NCBI GenBank assembly: GCA_015039365.1
Contig: WION01000008.1
Span: 434,001-498,000 of the forward strand
Direction of reading: 5' to 3'
From: Amanita rubescens
Lineage: Eukaryota; Basidiomycota; Agaricomycetes; Agaricales; Amanitaceae
Length of the DNA stretch: 64,000 nucleotides
Shown piece by piece: positions 21,017 through 37,286 of this stretch. Within the stretch, counting starts at the first letter, position 1, and every line of letters begins with the position of its first letter. Under the pieces are notes generated by a model. It made no database searches. It saw only the letters and a program-made list of their open reading frames with translations, and was not told where the DNA came from. The translations under genes and the position numbers were made by a program.

Positions 21017-24000
21017 ATGCCAGGTCGCAGTTACAATAAAGTCGAGGCAAAATACAATGTTACCACAGACTGTGCGTATATGGCCCACGTTCTATCATTA
21101 GGCCGCTCACACGTATACAGTTCCAAGTCTGGGCCTACACTCTGCTGCAGCGACAGGTAACCTTGGACTCGTAGAGTATGCCCTGGTCCACGGTCAACCC
21201 GTCAACTCTGTCCTCGATGGCGTTTTGCCACTCCATGCCGCCTGTGCCGGTGGTCATGTTCAAGTCGTGAAGCTCTTGATTGAGTGGGGAGCTGACGTGA
21301 ACGCCCCCAGGTACGTCTCAACATCTTCTTCCTATTCATTTTCCTTATTTACTCCACTCAGACTTCCACGGCGCTACTCAAACGACAAGAACAGAGATTC
21401 ATCCGCACCCATTGTCGGGACGTCAGGTTCGACACCTTTACACTTCGCCGCCGCAAATGGAAATACAAATGTCGTTTCCTTGCTCTTACTACACGGCGCT
21501 CATGCAGACCGTCCTGATAAGCACGGCGTTACACCCGAAATGATTGCAAAACAGAATGGCTGGCTTGAATGTGCCCAAGTGCTCAGGAATTGGATCCTGA
21601 ATAAGGACAAAGATCTCAAGGACCGCGAAGCAGCCAACGTGGTCCCTACGTCAGCGAACCCACCTTTATCTAGTTCTCGTGATGCGTCACTTGGCGGCGC
21701 AGATGCAGAACCACTTCCTTCCCTTCCCAGTAGAAGGCGGCTCCAGGTTAAGCACTCGATCGACACTGCATTGAATATGCTCAAGTCGCCTTCATCTGTC
21801 TTCGATTCCAAATGCTCTTCTCGGGGTACCCCACCTGCCTCTCCCACAAGAGCTTTCGACCCAACTGCCGGCCCAGAGTCGCCTATTGGCAGCGGTCGTA
21901 TGAGTTCTATCGAGGCATCACGTCGTCCGTCTCTCCCACACGTCTTTGCATCGTCGCCGCGGAGCTCTGAGGCAACAAGCCCGTATTCTACCAACTCTTA
22001 TCTCAGCGGTGACGCACGGAGACCGCGGTCTGCTGGCATTGATGCTGATCGTGAGGAAGACGAAGCCCAGTCCACTTTTCCCAGGAATATCTCAGGCAAA
22101 CGCCTAGGCAGCAAATACTCATTGATGAACATGTTTAGAAAAGCCCATGGTGACACATCAACAGGTGCTATATCTCCAGATTTCCGGCCAGGTTCTAGCC
22201 CGAAACAATCTCTGACCTTCCAAGCGAGCCAACCAACCCTTTCGCAACTTACTCAGGCGACAGGAACCACCACTGATACGAAGAAAGACAAGGACGTGAC
22301 CTCGACCGGTCCTCGTTTTCATGCAGGAAGTGATGCTTCAACTCGGTCGCAAGCATCTTCAGGCAATCGTCGCTTCCTACCAAATCTGGATGATATAATA
22401 CTATCTGACGATTCTCATGCGTCAACTCATAAACGTGTTCTCTCCGATATTCCCAGAGACACGGCCAAATCGAGCTCGCCTGTTTCAGTACTCAATATTC
22501 TCAGAGCAAAGGACAACAACAGGGAACGGTCTTCCTCCAATGGCAGTTCATATAGTATTCCGAGCAGACAAACTTCCAAGGATGGGGCATCCGGGGACAT
22601 CGAGACAAGCAATATGTTTTCGCGGGCGGGAATATTTTTTGGCCATGGTCGAAGTTCATCCAGTGGGAAAAGCACACCTCTTTCATCTTCATACAGAGCA
22701 CTTCGATTTGAATACTCCCTCAATGATCCCGAGGACACTCGAAGCACCGGGCCACATCACAGTTTAAGATCAGTCAATAGTGCTGGGTCCCTCGCTCACC
22801 CTTTGGCACGGCAAAATGGTCCACAGTCACACCATCGTGGTGTTAGTGTAGGGCGAGCAGAACTACCTCCCATATCCGCTCCCGCTGGCGCACCTTACTT
22901 TGATAGGCATGTGGGTGGTGCCAGTTCTGTCAAACATCGTAGTACGGGTGGTCGTTCATCCTCCACTGCTATCCCATCAGCTGGACGTAGAGAAGGCAGA
23001 GTTTCTTCTCTTTCATCGTCCTCCAATTCATCCATATCCCTCCTTGCAGCGAATGACGGTCTGATTTCCGAAGCTTATGCCAAATTTCCGCTCAATATGG
23101 CGATACCCTCCCGTTCCTTACCCGAACAAACCAGTATTTCAGGTGTACCTGTGACCTACACGTCAGAAAAGGGTGCAACAGGTAGCAACGGAATAACCGA
23201 CGGCAAAACTAATGGTCGTCATCCCTTCGAGATCGATATCAGCTCTATATCTTCGTATGCCCAAGCAGAAGCTTTGGTACAGCGAACACAAAAGGAAATT
23301 CTGGAAATGGATGAACAGGAGATACTCTTAACTGAAGGAAGTCCTGGAAACACACCGCTCAGCGCCAGGCTTGCCGCTTATGGAGAGAGCTTAGCTCTAG
23401 AGAGAAAACTCCGAGAAGAAATACAAAGTCCGCGAAAATTGGGTCATTTCGAGTCGAGTGGCCGATTATCACCCTCCGTAAATGGGTTTTCTTCCACCCG
23501 TACCAAGTCCAGGTCACCTCCGGATTGCGCGTCAATATAGTCTAGACGATCGATTAGGAGATAGAAAAGAGACATATCAGGGAGGTTTAGGGGCTGAAGG
23601 TAATAAAATTTCCTATCCTTCGTGTTGACCATCTGATGGAATTACCAGACGAGCGAGAGAATTCACGGCCCGCATCGTCACTAGGCTACAGCTCTCAAAC
23701 TGGTGACACTGTGCAATTCGGCACCTTTGATGAAGGTTCGTCCAGGCTCGACTTTGTGTGACATCGCCTAACACATCTATGTCTATTACTAGCTTTAAAC
23801 CAGATGACGAAGGCGAGTCCGATCGACAGTCTCGAACAAGATCTCTCTTCGCTTTATCGTGTGTCAACGGCCCCTTTGTCCAGTGCCACTACCAATGACC
23901 GCACAACAATGGCTCAGGCGAGGAACGTCAAATTGACGAAAATGGGTTTTGCGCCAAATGAGCAAGCGATGCGATCACCACCTACGCAAACCAAAGGGTT

Positions 24001-24052
24001 TGGCGGACTGAACTTGAAGAATATTATGCAAACATTCAAAGGAAAGGCATGA
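21017..24052 (+). CDS. Ankyrin-repeat protein with long Ser-rich tail
   Basis: Starts MPGRSYNKVEAKYNVTTD at 21017. After a short intron come ankyrin repeats: GLHSAAATGNLGLVEYAL, VLPLHAACAGGHVQVVKLL and, past an in-frame 51-base intron near 21311-21361, TPLHFAAANGNTNVVSLLL. About 700 residues of Ser/Thr/Pro-rich, probably disordered sequence follow. Near the end are EALVQRTQKEILEMDEQEIL and, at the extreme C-terminus, GFGGLNLKNIMQTFKGKA. One extra G at 21131-21133 and one extra base at about 23516-23521 interrupt the frame; the downstream exons (DERENSRPASS, then ALNQMTKASPIDSLEQDLSS) still splice cleanly. Ankyrin stacks bind proteins; the partner is unknown. Confidence 0.8.
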
Positions 24053-24360
24053 TGCCACCTGTAAACAACACGATATCTATGTCGGTGTACTTTTCACAAC
24101 TGCGTTCCTCTTTGTTGTATTCCTGGCTCTGTACACAGCATCTTGACTTATACTGTTTTCGTATTTTATTGTGGTCATTCGCACTTTAGCACACGTGTAT
24201 AACATGATTGCATTCTGCTCCTGTTTTCATACTTGCATATCTTGGTTGTATTATTGTACAATCCAAAATTGAACTCAATTGTCGGTATTTGGTATTGATT
24301 TGAACTACGGCATGTGAATGATCGGCGATCACGGTAAAATGATACAGACATCCTTGTAAC
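24053..24360. other. Intergenic region, ankyrin gene to PEX1
   Basis: 308 bases, AT-richer than the flanking coding sequence, holding the 3' end of the ankyrin gene and the PEX1 promoter. No further feature seen. Confidence 0.4.
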
Positions 24361-28368
<4,008 letters not shown>

Positions 28369-28493
28369 AAGGGCTAGTTGACACCGATCCATTATTTGTA
28401 TTCATTTGCAATTGCATTAGATCATCGTATCTGTTGAACTATACCTATGACAGACCATCATGCGCCAAGTACCGGTCTCTCGTACTGTTTCGA

Positions 28494-30298
28494 ATGCTAT
28501 ATGCGCTGTTTGATATTCACAAATCGTTAGAGGGAATTTCCAGCATCGAATCGTTGGTTCTCGAATTTTTAGCAAAGTTAATCCTACAGTCTTCCAATGC
28601 CGAACTTCAAAAAGGAGAAAATGAAAACTTTGGTGCCATTCAAGAACAGGATAAAGCTGGACCTTGTCAGCAGGTCCAACCGCTCATCAACGAAGTTGTC
28701 ACATTTCATTCTTTTGCAGCTGAGCTTCATTTGGCGCCAGATCCATGGTCTATCCTCGCAAAGCAGCCTGTGGAAGTGCGCGTCCATTTGGTATTTGAAC
28801 ATCCCATATGTTCTGCATTGCATATAAACAGACCCAGCACAACTTTTCAAGACACTGGACCTTAGCCACGAAGCGTTGATTGTCAACGAACCACTTACCA
28901 AACGGTACTTATCTTGCGATGTGATAATAATTATTGCAATTAAAGACACTGCAGAGAATTGTTCTATCGAGACGTCGCATTGTTTAAATCACAGCGTGTT
29001 GTAGATCAGGTAAACCGTTGAAAACAGCTTGAATTTATTGACCAGTTCCTTGACCTATTAGTTGGTCGATGACGTTGCCGCATCATTCCGCTTGGAACGT
29101 CATGAGATGAACATTGTTAGACAATTACATTGCCGCTTATGTTTATTTATTCGTTTGCTTTAGCGAGCATCATCGAAGGGTCTTGTATGCGGAGAAGGCC
29201 TGACCATCAGTCTCCGCCGCGGACACGATGTACACGTAAATGCCTCTGGTGTACGTATTACGCGTTGTTCTCTGTCCTGGTCGTTTCATTGCGAGTTCAA
29301 GGGCACCTTGATACCTGTGATAGAGGATGTCAACTTCTATTCCGTCTCGGAGGATGTCCGTTGGGTCCTGGTCGTCGAGAAAGAGGTTCGCTTGCATTAA
29401 CCGTGTTATTCTTGGGGCTAATTCGAGTAGGCAGTTTTCAACGTTTTATGCCAACTTGATTTTATTAATCGCGCTGTTCTTCCGGGCCGAGGGCTCCTCA
29501 TAACAGTTTGTTTCAAAGGATCTCATATACTACTAGTAACACCCCACCCACAGGGGAAAGGCTATCCGGACATGGCAACTCGCTATCTAGTCAACAACTT
29601 GGCAAATAGCCTTCCGCCGTCGTGGGTTCCATGCCATTTAGCTGCCGTAACACGCTCAGCTTCACTTCAGTGTTCCTCTGTTAGCCTTGGTTGACGGAGA
29701 TCCTTATGGATTGGACATCCTATCGGTGTACAAATATGGCAGTCAAAGTTTAAAACACGAAAATAAGAGACTTTCGGCTGAGCGCATCAAAGGTCTCGGA
29801 TTGTGGACGTCGGACATACGAGAGTATGGACACCAGGGCATTCAGTTTATGTATATTCTGATTTTACAAGGCTCGGCATCGACCTGGGAGCTATGCTGCC
29901 GCTGACAGTAAGGGACGAACAGAAGGCGAGTGATTTTGATGTGATCCGAAGCATTCAGTTTAGGACATATTTAGGCACTTGCAATGTTGCGCACAAAGAT
30001 ATTACCAAACAAGTGGAAGTAGGCTTTTATTTCCTTCCACCATAAATGCCTTGTTTATGGACCCACTGCAGACACGAGCTGATGCGAATGATATACACTC
30101 GACGCAAGGCCGAAATTGAAATAATACTAACTATACCGCGGACATCCGAATTGGGCGAATCAGCGCCGTTAGGTAATTTTTACGTATGCTTTAGCGAAGG
30201 AGTGTGGTCATTTAATTTCCGCAGTGCAACTCGACCACTCACCGTTTTTCACATACTTGGTAGAGCGCATTTCACGTGCTGTATGTAGACAACAATAA
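28494..30298 (+). CDS. SPO11: Spo11 meiotic double-strand-break endonuclease
   Basis: Topoisomerase VI A-type transesterase that starts meiotic recombination. Clear exons: LDLSHEALIVNEPLTKR, then RELFYRDVALFKSQRVVDQ carrying the catalytic Tyr (codon 28965-28967). Then come LVDDVAASFRLERHEMNIRA, GLVCGEGLTI and VIEDVNFYSVSEDVRWVLVV. The Toprim metal site is in GKGYPDMATRYLVNNL and VDGDPYGLDILSVYKYGS; WKHELMRMIYTRRKAEIEI is near the end. The intron 29926-29974 starts GCGAGT after CAGAAG (GC-AG). The junction before LVDGDPYG needs one base removed near 29685. The N-terminal exons (MLYALFDIHKSLEG start, IESLVLEFLAKLIL) are less certain between 28600 and 28840. It starts 126 bases after the PEX1 stop on the same strand. 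Confidence 0.92.
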
Positions 30299-30370
30299 AG
30301 ATAGCTCGTGTGTGATTTTTTTGGGCGCGAGATCACGTCAATCGGACAGCGAACGCGGCATCACGTGTAG

Positions 30371-30389
30371 ACGCGACGCGTTGACGCGT
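30371..30389 (+). promoter_or_regulatory. Paired MCB-type boxes upstream of CDC6
   Basis: Two ACGCGT hexamers at 30376-30381 and 30384-30389, inside a direct repeat of GACGCGT, preceded by ACGCGA at 30371-30376; a CACGTG lies at 30362-30367. They sit 91-109 bases before the CDC6 start. ACGCGT is the core of the Mbp1/Swi6 (MBF) site that drives G1/S genes, including CDC6-type genes in yeasts. Confidence 0.6.
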
Positions 30390-30479
30390 CTTGATGAGGT
30401 CGGAGTTTGAAAAGTGATTATAATTTCGCCAGCTGGTCCTCCTCGTTTCTTAACCTCAACCAAGTCGAGGTGCACTGAA

Positions 30480-32506
30480 ATGCCTGTCGACACCCAGACC
30501 TCTCGTGTAACACGTAGCTCAGTCCTAGGCAAACGTACCCATCAACAGCAAGACGCCTCTCTTACGCCAACGAAACAATGCGACGTCCAGCTTCCAACTC
30601 CCGACTCTACGCCTAGTCCAAAACGCGCAAGAACATCCATCAACTGCCACGATGGCGATTCCAACAAAGAAAACATTCCTCCTCTTAACAACGAAGTCAC
30701 TGGCTCTGATGCCTCGCCTACTAGTGCCAGATCAGCTAGGTCCATTCGCCGCACTGCAACAGAGCAATTGACACCTTCACGTCCCAGGCATGGTAAGTGG
30801 TAGTGATGAACGCGTCAAAGGAACTAGGCTAACTTCGTTACCTTATCCAGTGAGAAGACATGCCTCCACGGCATCGATGACCCCTACGCCCATCCATGAA
30901 GTATCTCTAGCAACACCACCCCCTACTCCTAAAACATTGCTCCCATTACATGTCCGTGCTAAGGCACTCCTCCGCTCAACCAGCAACGATACCAATGCAA
31001 CTATCACGTGCCGTGATGCGGAACACACCGTGATCACGGGATTTCTCCAATCATTTTTGAAGGGAGAAGCGACACAAAGATGCCTCTACATTTCTGGCTC
31101 TCCAGGAACAGGAAAAACTGCTCTTCTGAACTCTGTCCTGCGAACTCTAGATCATGACCAATGTAATATTGTTTCCATCAATTGCATGAGCCTCAAAGGG
31201 CCGGATGCTTTGTGGCAAAAGCTATACGATGACTTGATCTCTGCTGGCGCTGAGCTAGACAAGACCGTGTGTCTAAAGAAGCTAAAAGGGCGAGAAGCAG
31301 TTGAGGCTGCCTTAGGTGCAATTTCAAAGAAATGGTTTGTTATTTACCACCTGGTTCCCATATACGGTCTGACTTGTGGCAAAGTGTCCTTGTCTTGGAC
31401 GAATTGGACCACGTTGCTTCGGAATCTCGCGCCTTGAAAAACATTCTCTCGCTCCCAGCAATTAATCCCGAATCGTTCTGTTTGATTGGGATTGCGAACA
31501 CCCATACGCTGACATCGTGTGCTACCACTGGGACGTCCAAGGATGTGCACACTATTCATTTCGCTCCTTACACTGCAGCCCAACTCCAACGGATTCTACA
31601 ATCTCGTTTGTCTGTGTTGGACGACGATGATCAAAAGGATGGGGGATGAAATCACTATTCCCATTGCCAGCCTTGACACTTTTGACAAAAAAGATTGCCG
31701 CCATGACTGGGGACGTCAGAAACCTGTTTGAGGCATTACGCAAGGCGATCGACGTCTCAACGTCGTCTCTAAATCCCAGCGAAAACCCGTTGAACTTCAG
31801 TCCCAAGGTCACGCCAGCTTCCATTTTGCAAGCCCTCAAATCATATGCACCGGCTTCAAACAGTACATCAAAGACGTGTTCTACCCCAAGTGAACCGGCG
31901 ATGGCCTGCAACAGTGAAATCGTTGGCAAGATCAATGGCATAAATTTACAAGCCCGGGTCGTTCTTTTGTGTGTCCTTTTGGCATCAAAGCGGCTCGGGG
32001 CAAGTCTCCCGTTATCGTCTGGGTCATTAGCGCCTAGGAAAGCACCCTCCATGAAACGTTCGCAATCCGCAGGCTGCGCACGCCAGACATGTATCGATAC
32101 TGCCCAGCTTCACAGTTATTACAGTGCTAGCCTCGTCCGATGTGATGCTGCTTGCTTAAACGTTGCATCGAAGAGCGAATTCGGTGACTTGCTCGTTATT
32201 TTGGAGGGAGCTGGTCTTGTTAGTTCCGGGTCTCATTTGTCCTCGTCGACGTCAGTCAGGCAAGGGAAGAAAGTTGTTGGTCGCTCGGCATCCTTCTCCG
32301 GGCTTCGCAAAAGCCTCGCGACGAGCCAGGTCCAACTAGCAGAGGGTGTTTGGACTAACGAAGTTCTGAGAGGCTTGGGTATTGCGGACGCGGTCGGTGA
32401 CGACGTACTGCAATGCGAAATACGAAGTATCTGGGAGCGGGAAACGGCGCGTTTGGAGCGCGAACTCAAGAGCCTCAATCAACGTGAACCTCCAGACTCT
32501 AACTAA
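30480..32506 (+). CDS. CDC6: Cdc6 DNA replication licensing ATPase
   Basis: AAA+ protein that loads Mcm2-7 with ORC and Cdt1. The N-terminus has several S/T-P sites and a basic nuclear signal (TPSPKRAR), as expected for CDK control. After one intron: Walker A SGSPGTGKTALLNSVL, Walker B LVLDELDHVAS, sensor-1 LIGIANTHTLT, then FAPYTAAQLQRILQSRL. Sensor-2-like KKIAAMTGDVRNLFEALRKA leads to a winged-helix domain (LHSYYSASLVRCDAACLN, SEFGDLLVILEGAGLV), ending LERELKSLNQREPPDSN. The frame changes at the G run 31641-31645 (consistent with one missing G, or two extra). The intron in GAISKKC/VLVLDEL is regular. MCB-type boxes lie upstream. Confidence 0.93.
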
Positions 32507-32813
32507 TTCACATCCTATTTATGCTGCCACTAAAGGCATTTTCATTCATTGTAATATGCTCATACCTATGCACCGTATGTCTACATGCCATTGCCAACAT
32601 TTATTCGTACATAGTATTGATATTGTATGGAAAGGAACAAAATGTACATTAGTCCACATTGCAATTAACCCATCTTAATGTCGTAATTAGCATCCGATTG
32701 AGTCGAGTGTAGTCTAAAGCCTGTTCAAGACAGCTGCCAGATAGCATCGAGCATTTGGACCATCACCGTCCTACTCGGCTGACATAACTTTGGCTTCTTC
32801 TCTTTTGTTCCGT
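32507..32813. other. Intergenic region after CDC6
   Basis: 307 bases holding the CDC6 3' end and the presumed promoter of the next unknown gene. No other feature seen. Confidence 0.4.
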
Positions 32814-33615
32814 ATGACCTTATGTGTCTGCTTTTCAGAAAACGGCCCATTGAAGTCTGGCAGGTATGTCTGTCCCTTTCGACTCGTCGTCTTTGTATTT
32901 TCATGTCCATCTCTAAGACCTCAAGCAAAGAAGTCTTTGGAGAACATTGCTGGACTATGGCGACGTCCATCCAAGCGGCACACGCATCCAGCGTACAACG
33001 GGTCGAGGGCCGCTCAAGATTACTGACATACACCGCAGTCCTTGACATCACTTCCCAAGTCAACGACGAATACGAAGACCCAATGTGGTTGGTTCGATGC
33101 GATCCGCTCGCCACAGTCAAGCTATCCGCGCCTCGATCGGTGGAGGTGCAGGCGACGGATGGCGAACCCCTTCATCATCATCATCATATTCCAAGATGGT
33201 CAACTTCACAGACCCCCTACGCAACCAACCTGGATGTCGCGAGAACAGCGACAAACCATTACGCAGGCGTTGGGATACAGATTTAACGCGCCAAGTTCGT
33301 GCTGTACGCCAGGAAAGGCCAGCGCAAACTCGGAGGTTAAACAACCTTCCTTTCGACGATGCGGCTATATCTCCGTTGCAACGCGTTACGGATAGAGTTA
33401 ATGAGTTGGTTGCAGTGGCTGCGCCACTTGATGACGATCGCGCGAGGCTGAGGCCAGGGCCATGCGCGCATCTCCCTATTGTTCGAAAGTCCACGGTTCC
33501 TTTTGCTAGCCCATCGCAGAGGTTGGTCGAATCGTATCCTCCATTACCGTCAATTTCGCACCCGAGGATCGACTTGAGACGCGCCACTGGTCTGAGAGCG
33601 AGGTTGCATTCGTGA
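32814..33615 (+). CDS. Unknown Arg/Ser/Pro-rich protein
   Basis: A candidate gene. Exon 1 from 32814 (MTLCVCFSENGPLKSGR) splices by GTATGT...CTAAG to PQAKKSLENIAGLWRRPSKR. Farther right the third frame stays open to a stop at 33615 with coding-like composition (MVNFTDPLRNQPG, LPFDDAAISPLQRVTDRVNE, RLVESYPPLPSISHPRIDL). The link between the two parts, 33017-33090, requires a frame change or a missed intron. All three forward frames and one reverse frame are long here, so composition alone does not decide. No family recognised. It is convergent with the next gene, with 44 bases between stops. Confidence 0.35.
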
Positions 33616-33659
33616 CGATCCCCGTTGGATTGGTAAAATTACATATTACACACACGAGA

Positions 33660-34974
33660 TTAAAGCAGAATCATATCGTCCACGTTTCCTCGATCGGCGC
33701 CCAGTCTTAACGCCAAAACTTGGGTAGATAAGCTAGAGTACCCAATGCCGATGAATACCTCGGCCCTTCTTGCGAGTTCGACGTCAACTGGAACTTTCCA
33801 ATCCGATTCGCCCCAGTGTATCGGGACCATATCTGAATGAGTGATACGACGCATAGGTTGACCGTCAGCCCATCCTTGTCGTCTAGCCCACGCGGCGTTG
33901 GTCAGTGCCTCTACAAGCTTGTAATAGTCGAGGTAGACCAATGGGTGATCCCAAGCGCCGTCATGCAGGACATGCAAAGTGCGTAAATGAGGGCGCTTTT
34001 TTGCCTGTTGAGATACAGCATCAAGAACACGACGGAGAGAGGGATAACAGTGCTCAGTGATCGAAGTCGTATTTGAGGTGTCAAGAGGAGGGGGAGTGAC
34101 AGAGGATTGAACGGTAGGTAGTGTCGCCCAAGTAGTGAATCCGATGCGTTCCTCTGCGAGGTAATTGCAATGGTTTTCAAAGTCCCCTTTTTAAGGTCAA
34201 GTTTAATGAGGTGTCAATCTAAAACATGACACATACCACGCCGCAGATGGAGAGCCATGTACGAGTCGGCTTGATGATTGAAATTGTTAGAACGAAGATT
34301 CAATTCCTTTTGGGTACGTTCTACAATATCAATGATAGGTTGGGACCATTCAAAATGGGCAGAGAGGTAATTTTGATATTCGGGCCAGACCTGTTGTAAA
34401 TAGCCAGATGCTAGGTAACTAGACTAGTGTCAACGAAGAATTAGCTGTTGAACGAAAGAGTCATAACCTCCAATTGAGAATCCAGTCATCGACTACGATG
34501 CATGGATCGTCGCTGTTTAGAGCTTCCTTGGCATAATCCCACTGGGTGGCGTGTTCTACCTGTAAACTGATATGCTTGATATCGTCTGCGGAACAGGCTT
34601 CTTCGAATACGGCCGAGCTTATGGAACCTGTAGTAGCGCCCCAGAGAAATGCAGAGAGAGGGACGAAAGAGCTCTCCCCCCTTGGGCGCCAGACGAAGGG
34701 TTGATAGACATAGGTTCTGGAAGTGAGCAGAGAAAGATGGTGAAACAATAGTATCTCTTGGACCTGGTTATTGAAACCGGCACCGCGGAGTTGTTTAAAG
34801 AGAACGTAACGGGGATATGAGGTGTTTGCGATGAGTTGACGGGATGAAATTAGTTCTAGGTCATCGAGAGATCGATAGAGGGGATAAGTTTGGGGTTGAA
34901 GCGAGATAAGTGTATGAAGTTGCGAGAATTAAAGCGAGAATTAGAGCGAGAAACCAACGAAGAAGAGAACGCAT
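33660..34974 (-). CDS. Signal-anchored GDP-fucosyltransferase-like protein
   Basis: Start codon 34974-34972; an in-frame stop lies just upstream, so this ATG is forced. It opens with a type II signal anchor (MRSLLRWFLALILALILATS). One extra C at 34892-34895 (G run on plus) precedes YPRYVLFKQLRGAGFNNQVQ. Then come SRTYVYQPFVWRPRGESSFV, a segment ending CIVVDDWILNW, WPEYQNYLSAHFEWSQPI and, across an intron, HLRRGDFENHCNYLAEERIG. The C-terminal part has LHVLHDGAWDHPLVYLDYYK and ARRAEVFIGIGYSSLSTQVL. The FNNQ, HLRRGDF and S-S-L-S-T pieces match the O-fucosyltransferase fold (GT65/68-like) widespread in Agaricomycetes. Presumably Golgi; the acceptor is unknown. Its start codon overlaps that proposed for the divergent TAPT1 gene. 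Confidence 0.62.
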
Positions 34975-37092
34975 GTCTCAAGTCTCTCGCAGACCTCGAC
35001 GTCGTTTCTCATCCGCTTCTCTTCAAGTTTCTTCTCAACCAGATGTTCCCAACCGCAAAGCTACCTATTCTTCTCTTCCACCAACTCCAATCGCCCCCTC
35101 TCCACTCCCCGCTTTTCTTTCCACCTCCTCCTCCCTCCCCACCACCACCACCACCACCACAACCGCCCTTCTCTCTATGGGATTACTTGCGTGAAGAGCT
35201 CCTAGCAACCGACTTTGACTCTCACCAAGAACTCAAATGGGACCGTGTAAGCAACTTTCTCAGTATACCACTCGCCATAGAGAAAGTATGATCCTCTTTA
35301 CATTCCCTCATCCGATACCTCTCACACATTTCCCTAGATCATAGGCTTTGGCTTTGTCCTATGTCTTGACTCGTTCCTATACACGTTCACAATTATGCCT
35401 ATTCGCTTTCTATTAGCATCCGTGCCCTTCTGCACTAATATTCTCCGTCGTTCCGCACCACCGCTTCCTCCGTCACAAAAGGCCGACCTACTGAGAATGC
35501 TTCTGCTCGTCATCTCAGTGTTAATCCTACATCCCTTGACGGACGCAAGCAAAATCTATCATACCATTCGCGGTCAAGACACGATCAAGTTGTACGTCAT
35601 TTTTAATGCCCTCGAGGTACGTCCCGCATTCTGTAATATTTGTACGAATACTAAGATGTATAGATTGCAGATAGACTTTGTGCATCAATAGGGCAGGATG
35701 TTCTTGATTGCTTATTTTCGCGTTCAACATTGGAACCCTTGTCGCGACATATTCCAGTCTCTTCGCATATTTTCCGTCCATTTCTTTACTTTTTCCTCGC
35801 AACAATGTACTATCAGTATGTGCACCTTGAGCCCTTCCTTTATTGATCTAAAAAGATATTATTCAAGTCGTTCATTCTCTCGTAATGGTCTATCAACTGC
35901 TTTCCCTCAACGTTGCTATCAACTCTTACGACCATGCTTTACTGACGTTACTCATGTCCAACCAATTTGTCGAGATCAAGGGAAGCGTGTTCAAAAGGTT
36001 TGAGAAAGACAATCTGTTTCAAATAACCTGCGCAGGTAGTCTCTTTGTCCCATTTGTACCTACTAGAACTAATCGGTGTGCTAGATATCGTGGAACGCTT
36101 TTGCCTGTTTCTCATGCTTTGCGTTGTAGCCTTTCGTAATCTCCTAGAGCTGAGAGGTGCAGAGGCTGAGTTCGCCGAAGGCTTTGTTCTTCCAATGAGT
36201 TTCGGTTGGTTCAGAGGCAATAACGTTCTCTGGACAATTTCCTACGTGAGTAACCTGGCATCGTGGTTAAATGTCTGGTTCATCGTTCTCGTTAGCCTGT
36301 GTTGACTGTCATGCTCTCCGAAATGCTCGTGGACTGGCTCAAACATGCTTTCATCACCAAATTTAATCATATCAGGCCTTCTGTCTACGAACGTTACACA
36401 GATGTCCTTTGTCGGGATCTTGCGAGTATGACAGCTGCCGGACATCGAGCTCGCAAGCATTCATATGTGGATCAATCTCCTTTGGTGGCCCGCCGCCTCG
36501 GCTTTGCTTCTCTTCCTTTAGCAGTTGTTGCTATTTTAATAGGCTCCGACTCCATCACCCCTTTCCTACTGGATTTCCAGGAGGATTCACCCAGGTCCCG
36601 GTTCTTATCAAACACCGTTAACCTACATTATCTCAAATGGGGGACGATGATGTTTTTGTTCTGGTGTTGGTACGTGCCGCGATCATTTTCGGGACGTTCT
36701 TTTCCTTATGAATCTCTAGTTTTGTGGTTGTAAAGATAATCCTCGGTGTTAATTTACTCAGCTACGCTACGAGACGGCACGTCGGAATGGATGCACGCAC
36801 TGCCGCCGACGCTGTAAATGACTACGGGCGTGACCCTATAGGAGAGGGCAAAGAGGAGAAGGTGAGTCTGGATGAAAAACGTTTCTTGTCTCCATTGAAT
36901 TTCATGATCATGAAGAAATACAATCGTGAGCTAAAGGCCCATTTGGACAACACCCTGGATGACGCTCTACGAACGGCAGAAATCGGAGAAAATCTACCTG
37001 GCAAACCAAATGTGTCTGGCCGCAAAGATAGGAGAGAACGGATCAAGCTTGAAGATGTGACGAGATACACCATGGTGAAGAGGATATGGTAG
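34973..37092 (+). CDS. TAPT1/Emp65 family ER membrane protein
   Basis: Polytopic ER protein; yeast Emp65 works with the SUN-domain protein Slp1 in quality control of soluble ER proteins. Conserved core: WDYLREELLATDFDSHQELK, RVSNFLSIPLAIEK, GFGFVLCLDSFLYTFTIMP, ISVLILHPLTDASKIYHTIR, QDTIKLYVIFNALE, NVAINSYDHALLTLLMSNQF, EIKGSVFKRFEKDNLFQITC, MLCVVAFRNLLEL, and PVLTVMLSEMLVDWLKHAFI followed by TKFNHIRPSVYERY. It ends DVTRYTMVKRIW. The start at 34973 (MSQVSRRPRRRFSS) needs one base removed near 35110-35125. Alternatives without a frame change are ATGs at 34914 and 35043 in the core frame. Further single-base shifts are likely near 36600-36650 and at the TTTT after the intron ending at about 36720. 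Confidence 0.85.
35139..35160 (+). repeat. (ACC)n trinucleotide tract
   Basis: About seven ACC units encode a poly-Pro or poly-Thr run, depending on frame, just before the conserved core of the TAPT1-like protein. It marks a region where the frame is uncertain. Confidence 0.8.
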
Positions 37093-37286
37093 AGACTCTC
37101 GGCCCGAGAGTAATAGCTGTTTAATTTGATCCATATCAACGTATTTAGCCTTATCCAGTGTGATGCATATCACTCATGCTGTTGTAGTAGCACACGGAGT
37201 ATACACATACACCGGGGTGGCTGGCTTTTGCATGTCGTATATATGCTCAGACGTACAGTAGAATTTCACAACCCATCCTTTCCCCT

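Noticed and set aside
17107..24052. Secondary-metabolite cluster around the Zn2Cys6 regulator
   Set aside because: Neighbours are a mitochondrial carrier and an ankyrin protein; no synthase, P450 or oxidoreductase is present.
32725..33120. Reverse-strand frame of 131 codons
   Set aside because: It lies opposite a forward frame with a good splice pair and has no recognisable sequence, so it was treated as a shadow, with low confidence for both.
33117..33587. Reverse-strand frame of 156 codons
   Set aside because: Antisense to the forward frame ending at 33615; composition follows from the GC-rich opposite strand.
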